A stretch of DNA of 64,000 nucleotides from Tricholomella constricta (taxonomy: Eukaryota; Basidiomycota; Agaricomycetes; Agaricales; Lyophyllaceae). The DNA is taken from NCBI GenBank assembly GCA_013368375.1, contig JAACJP010000002.1, positions 1,860,001 to 1,924,000 on the forward strand, written 5' to 3'. The position numbers and the translations under genes were made by a program. The notes under the pieces were generated by a model, which was not told the origin of the DNA, did no database searches, and was given only the letters and a program-made list of their open reading frames with translations. Position 1 is the first letter of the stretch, and each line of letters starts with the position of its first letter. Shown piece after piece: positions 58,386 through 64,000 of the stretch.

Positions 58386-58396
58386 TCTTGCTGATG
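58386..58396 (-). repeat. Plavaka right TIR
   Basis: TCTTGCTGATG on plus. A partial extra copy (CATCAGCAA) lies subterminally near 58325. Confidence 0.7.
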
Positions 58397-58803
58397 TTGT
58401 ACACGATGTAGTCTTTGGCTAGATACACGTACGCGTACTACAGACAAGTTATGATTGCCCGCGATTACGTCTTTGATCCAAATGAGTCGTCCTATCATAG
58501 TGCAGTCTCTCTCAGGCAGGACACCCGACCGAAATTCCCGCTACTTTAGTAGTGGGTCTTGGCAAAAAACCCCGCTTTTGCAACGTTTGCGTTCGCCGCG
58601 CAGTGCATTACATCATATCGCGTTTTTTCGTCATAAATGGCGTCGTCGTGGCGTCATTCGTTCTTTCAAGTTCTATCTAACTTTTCTTGTCTCGGCTCCC
58701 CCCGTTTCGTTTTGCTTTTGGGTCTGTCTTTTTCCCGTTCTTTCTTGTTTCTGACAACCTTCTTTCCGCTTTTTTTTTGCCAGCGTGCTTTCGTGTTTTC
58801 TAC
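58397..58803. other. Junction between Plavaka and Helitron, contains a hairpin
   Basis: CCCGCTAC TTTA GTAGTGGG at about 58546-58565 forms an 8-bp stem with one G-T pair. The Helitron 5' terminus (TC...) should lie in this stretch; TCTCTCTCAGG near 58505 is one candidate, not proven. Confidence 0.35.
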
Positions 58804-61800
58804 ATGCCTTTCTCGTTTTCGGTCGATGGAGTGTCTTTTCCGGCTTTCTTTGATGACACGCGCATTACCACTATTGTTCCTTTTCTCCCCAGCTGTGGAT
58901 CGACGACTTCTGATTCTCCTGTCGCTCTTACTTCCTTGAGCGGTGGTGTCAGTTTCACATGTGTCTTGGCAGTTCAACGTGTGTGCATTGATAGGTTGAT
59001 CCTTGGTCTCGACTGGTTCTCTCTCTTTCGTGAGAGCCAGATATCCAATGGGTATTTCCCGCCTGTTTTGAAGACGTTCTCGTTGGATACGTACAACAGT
59101 CGGCTATGTAAGTTTGTGGGTTCTTCCAACGTTCTTCGGCTGATGGATTGTGTACAGGTTTCCCGTTGTCAGTTTCTGAACCTTGCTTGTTACCCTCTGT
59201 ACCTGAGCACCGTGGAGTCGAGGACTGTTCCTCGACTTCTCGATTCGTGCCTTCTGCTTTGCAGAGTGTTATGTCCGCTTTTGCGGAACCTTCATGTCCT
59301 GAATTTGTAATGAACCCGTTAGATTCGACTGCATTACGTGCTGCTTTGTCGAGCCATGGTTTGGAACGTGATTGTTCTGTGGTGCACGGGCAGCAGAGGT
59401 TGTGTCATCATATCATTTTCGGATTGTGCGCGGGTAGAATGGGGTCTGCATGTGTTGCTGTTGCCGGGTCAAGTTCTGTTCGTCAGTTACGACATCAAAT
59501 ATTGTTGACCTTGTTAGACGCCTTCCGAAATCCCGTTTTTCCTCTCGCCGTCCTTTGTCGTGTCGCATCTGCTTTAGGTCGCCGTTACGTCGAGTCTGAT
59601 ACGCGTGCCAGTGTATTGTCTTCCATGGAGGATTTGTTGCGTGTTTTTCGTGAGCCCAGTAGCTCTGATCTGTTTCATGTCCTGCGTCTGTCTACAAAAA
59701 TCGACAAGCGAGAGCTTCTGTTAATAGCGGCCAGTCATGGAATTTCAGTCACGGGTAACGTGTCTGACATACGGGATGTAGTTTCTGACCATCTTTTGAG
59801 TGGCCAATGTTCTGCAACCAATATTCCTGAAGCTTGCACCGATGTCAGGGTGTCTGCTGGCGGTCCTGATGGGGCTTGTTCTTCGGATGATCTTGTTGCA
59901 CATCTGTTCACAAGAGTGGCGCCTACACTGAACTTGCGATCTCTGCGGCGGTTGTTGTCGCAACATCATGTTCCTTTTGATGACACGCTCACGTTAGCAC
60001 GCTTGAAGAAGGTTGCGATCAGTCATGCACGTATGTTGTTCAAAGGCAAGGCGGTCGAAAAGGAGCCTAACACAGTCACTGATGACCGGCAGTCCCGTTT
60101 GGATCGCTTACATTGTGAGTGGCCTTCTGTGGTGTCTGATAAATTGAAAGATAAGGTGGGACGACTGTTTCGCGAATCCACGTCAAGTGATGCCCTGAGA
60201 CGTTCTCCTTGTGCGTCTTGTTCTAGAGACACCTTGTTGTCTGGACTGACGGCGGTACCTGTCAATGGTGTTGACGTTGGTGTGTTACGGTGTTCTGGGG
60301 TCCGCTCTCGTGGTAGCTCATGTGAATGTTCAGAGGAGGATGATGGCTATGATAGCAGTCAGACTAACATTGATGATGACACCAGACAAGATGTTCCTTC
60401 TGCCGTCGACGCTCTCTTGCCTTACCAATCAGGTCCTTTGAAAGGAATTTTAGTTGATCCTGCTGGAGTTGAAGACGATGGATTTGGAAGTTTGCGTTTC
60501 TTGTTATGCAAGGCCTGTTCAGCGTCTTTGGCTGCAGGTAGGACTCCAAAATTCGCATTGGCCAACCACATGTTTTTGGGGCCAGTTCCCGATGTCCTTC
60601 AGAATTTGACTCCAATAGAAGAGTCTATGATATCGTTGTGCAGAGCGAAATGTTGGATTGTGCAGCTGCGTGACGAAGGATCTTTGCACGATGATCCTTT
60701 CAAACAACGTGGCTTAAGAGGGCACTGCATTATATATCCCCAAGATCCCGGTGCGATAGCGTCAATGCTGCCTCCTTCAATCGAAGACATTGTTACACCT
60801 GTCTGCGTAATATTTATAGGATCAAGGCCTCCTTCTCCACAGTGGCTCAGTGAGAAGGCAAAACCCTTGTCCGTGCGTGCTGATCGAGTTCGGGCTGCTT
60901 TGGTTTGGCTGAAAGCTAACAATCCGTTATATCGCAACATTGAGATCAACGAATCAGTTTTGCATGAGGTGCAGGCAAATCCTTGTTTGCCGTATCATGT
61001 TGAGCATATTCTGCCTTCCATAGCACAGGAGACGTTGCAGTCTCGGTACGATGAGCCTGATGGTGAAAGAGATGCGACTCGTGACGAGATTGGTTTTCAG
61101 CAGGTTGTCATTACTGATTTAGACGGGATTGTTTCAAATCAAGAGCTTAGAGCTGCAGCTGTACGGCATATAACGGAGCGAGGAGGTGGATATATACAAG
61201 TGCCTCATAGGCCCGATCCTGTTAATGAATTCAACAATCCTGGGCTGTTTCCGATGATGTATCCCACTCTTTTTCCTTATGGTATCGGTGGCTTCGAAGA
61301 TTCCAGTCGTAAGATTCGTGTTTCGTTTAAGTCTCATGTGCGATACATGTTTTCGTTGGCGGATAAGCGTTTCTGAGAACATCATTCATTCATGTTCACT
61401 GCATTCAACATCATTCAACGACGGTCTATTTTACTGAAAACAAGCTTGAAGGTCAATAATGCTAGTTTTGACAGTGTTGCGAATACCTTTTCGTCGGTTG
61501 GTTTAGAAGCTGTGCAACGCGTGACTGAACGTGTGTCTAGAGGAGATATGCTTACAGCCCGGGATGATGAAGAAAGGAGGGTTCTATCGTTAATGCGTGA
61601 AGTGAATGTTATCACTGCTGCCGTCCCCGGTTCTGCATCTTCGAAGGTTGTAAAAAGAAACGAGATCAGAGGTTTAATGCTCCATTTAGGATTTCCCAGT
61701 TTTTATTTAACAATCAACCCTGCCGATGTGTACAACCCCGTTGTCAAGTTTCTCGCTGGCAATGACATTGATGTCGATAAGATGACCTGTTCTGAAATAC

Positions 61801-64000
61801 CTGTTTACAAGGATCAAGCACAGCTTGTTGCCAAGGACCCGGTATCTGCTACCAAGTTTTTTCATCTCTACATGGATGCCTTCATTCGTGCATTGCTAGG
61901 ATACAACTCCTCGCAGCGTAGTTCTGAAGGCGGCATTCTGGGTGTCGTGAAAGGTTATTATGGATGTGTTGAAGCTCAAGGCCGAGGAACCCTTCACTGT
62001 CATATGTTGATTTGGTTGGAAGGTAGCTTGAACCCAAATGAAATAAAAAAACGTGCTATGGGACAGAACGGGAGCCAGTTTTGTGCTCGACTTTTTCGTT
62101 TTTTGGATGACACAATTTCAAATGAAATTCCAGAAGCACCTGAGAACGTCACAGTGCCGTCAAGCCAGTTTCATCCTTCATCTTTGCGAGGCTTGAATGG
62201 AACACCTTCATCGCCACAAGCCGAAGCAGTTGACTTGAAAAACGTTGTTAGGTCCTGTCAGGTTCATAAGCACAACAAAACTTGTTATAAGTATTGCAAG
62301 CCGTTCGAAGACCAGCAGTGTCGGTTTGATCTCGATTCCACAAAGCATGTGCCTGTATCATACCTTGATCCTGACACGGGCGAAATGACTCTGCGATGTT
62401 TGGACGGTATGGTGAACAATTTTAACATTACAATCATGAGGAACGTTCGTTGCAACATGGACATCAAATTTATTGGTTCGGGTCCTTCGGCAAAGGCAAT
62501 GATATATTACATTACAGATTATATTTCCAAATCTCAACTTAAAACTCATGTGGCATTTGCGGCGTTGGAGACTGCTGTCAAACGACTTGGAGAGTATGTT
62601 CCCGGAGACGATGAGGTCACTATTCGGGCTAAGCAACTTCTTCAAAAATGTGCCCACTCCATGATTTCTCATCAGGAATTATCCGCTCAACAGGTTTGCA
62701 GCGAGTTGCTTGGTTATGGTGATCACTTTACGAGCCACAAATATCGACGATTTTACTGGACCAGTTTTGAGAAGTACATTGATGGGCAGCGCCCAAGTCC
62801 TGAATGTCGAGCTCATCAGGCCGGATTTGACTTGGGCGATAAAGAAAATGAACCGGAGGGCGACTCGGACGATCTGCAATATGATGAATCTCATCGGTTT
62901 AAGGACCGTGAAAACGATGCAGAAGTAAGTATTGATGTTGACGTCGAGCGTGGGCTTGTTCGTAAAGCACCATTAGTTTCTGACTATGTTGGTCGTGGTA
63001 GTGCTCTTGAACACCTGTCTTTGTGGGATTTCATCGGTCGAGTGGATAAGGTGAAGACAGCAAAAACACATCTCCAAGATGGCTTTTCTTCGTCACGTCC
63101 TTTAGGTTCATTGGCAGACATTCTCTCCGACGAGGAGAAAGTGCGTCCAAAAATAAAGTTGCAACGTCTGCATGATGATTATGATACTCATCATCATGTT
63201 GTCCGGCTTCCTTCCAAGTCTTGGGTCGTTGTTCCTATCGGTCCTGGACTTCCCCGCCGAGACAAAACTGATGGGCTAGATCGTTATTCGCGTGTCATGC
63301 TTGTATTATTCCGACCTTGGAGAAGCGTCGAGGATTTGTGTCAGTTAGGTGAATCTTGGTTAGATGCACATGCCCGATGGCTGGCGACGCTTCCTGTTGT
63401 TTGCAGACATCGGACAATTATGGACAACATGCAAGTCCTTCATGAATGTCGCGACAGCCGCGACAGCCATTGGGCAGATCGACGTGCGAGAAAGAAATGT
63501 TTCGTGGTTTCACAAGAACTATCAGGCTCGCGAGATGTCGTAGATGATGTACTCGGGGATGGGGAGCTCGACGACAGCTCGTTGTTGCACCATTTGGATG
63601 CAATGGATGATTGTCGTTCCCGTCAGTCCCAGGAAACTGAAGAGGATACAAGAGATTGTTTGTTGAGTGCTCAAAGAAGCGGTTTGTATTCAATAAATAG
63701 CTGTGTTACACCTGTTGACTATGGTGCTCATCTGGTCCGTGTTGAAGCCTCAGATCGCCGTTTAGAGAGCATATGGAAGAGGGCATACGATGACCGTCGG
63801 GATGCATGGAAACGTAAGTCAAAGTCTGACAAGACCGTGTCTGATTCTGGTACAACCTTGACCAGTAGCATTGAAGCTGCTTTGCCGATTGCAACGCCTT
63901 GTGCAGAATCCATGGAATTCATCCCTGAGATAAGGCAAGACATTCAGGCTTTACATGCACCTCATGAAGTCGTGCTGTCTGATTTTGTCACTAAGTGGAG
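58804..64000 (+). CDS. Helitron Rep/helicase gene, one in-frame stop, runs off window
   Basis: Rolling-circle transposase. Exon 1 (58804-59107) has a retropepsin-like segment: VDGVSFPAFFDDTRITTIVP and LILGLDWFSL. A phase-1 intron (59108-59157, GTAAGT...TACAG) leads to a long exon with the Helitron-like N region (RPDPVNEFNNPGLFPMMYPT, LFPYGIGGFED, 61200-61295). A TGA at 61374-61376 follows DKRF and the frame continues EHHSFMFTAFNIIQRR, the family-conserved continuation. The Rep motif VEAQGRGTLHCHMLIWLEG (HUH-type HCH, about 61970-62020) and two-tyrosine motif IYYITDYISKSQ (62502-62536) are present. The frame stays open to the window end as far as I could read. The helicase domain lies beyond 64000. 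Confidence 0.8.

Larger units (their letters stand above)
49827..58396. mobile_element. Plavaka-type DNA transposon (CACTA-like), with nested LTR element
   Basis: Terminal inverted repeat CATCAGCAAGA at 49827-49837 and its complement at 58386-58396; CGCTAG also recurs 8 bp further in on both sides. Flanked by TT on both sides, a possible 2-bp target duplication. It carries a minus-strand transposase and a plus-strand companion gene fired from a shared 212-bp region (55333-55544). An LTR element is inserted in the transposase. Confidence 0.75.

Noticed and set aside
61371..61420. TGA in the Helitron read as part of an intron
   Set aside because: The residues on both sides (RF then EHHSFMFTAFN) are contiguous in the family, and no donor/acceptor pair fits.

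Overview
The window looks like nuclear DNA of a mushroom-forming basidiomycete (Agaricomycetes). The clues are genes split by many very short GT-AG introns (about 40-60 nt), mixed strands with no operons, intron-containing tRNA genes, and characteristic families: WSC proteins, DUF6593, PRP4 kinase, shugoshin, a Plavaka-type DNA transposon with its companion gene, and a Helitron.

Layout. 1-5.5 kb: the 3' part of a WSC-domain gene, then a carnitine acetyltransferase. 6.2-7.7 kb: five tandem ~305-bp units, each with a tRNA-like gene. 7.9-9.1 kb: a multi-pass membrane protein. 9.2-15.9 kb: two directly repeated intron-containing tRNA-Arg(ACG) genes bracket a two-gene module, an XPG/GEN1-like structure-specific nuclease and a Crypton-like tyrosine recombinase with all catalytic residues. 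A 10-bp direct repeat (GCGTAAATCA) lies just outside the two genes. I consider this the best candidate for an undescribed mobile system here. 16-30 kb: mostly housekeeping genes (small Cys-rich ORF, DUF6593, PRP4 kinase, cyclase-family enzyme, shugoshin, an S/T-P-rich protein, and a PP2C-fold protein that has lost metal-binding residues). 32-37 kb: a tiny six-exon Cys-rich gene and an MFS transporter. 41.7-43.3 kb: four tandem initiator tRNA-Met genes (minus strand) with identical exons and variable introns. 44-49 kb: two unrecognised genes and duplicated gene debris.

49.8-64 kb is a nest of transposable elements. A Plavaka element (49827-58396) has 11-bp terminal inverted repeats, a transposase on minus and a divergent companion gene on plus. 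Its transposase is split by a very young LTR element (51000-53067; 456-bp LTRs differing at one base, 5-bp target duplication GCGAC). That element carries no polymerase, only a KH-domain protein. Next to Plavaka is a Helitron Rep/helicase gene that runs off the window, with one in-frame stop and an N-terminal retropepsin-like segment.

Coordinates are genomic spans including introns. Splice sites were read by eye from phase and family fit, so individual exon edges are less certain than the gene calls. Family names are from recognition of motifs, not from any search.
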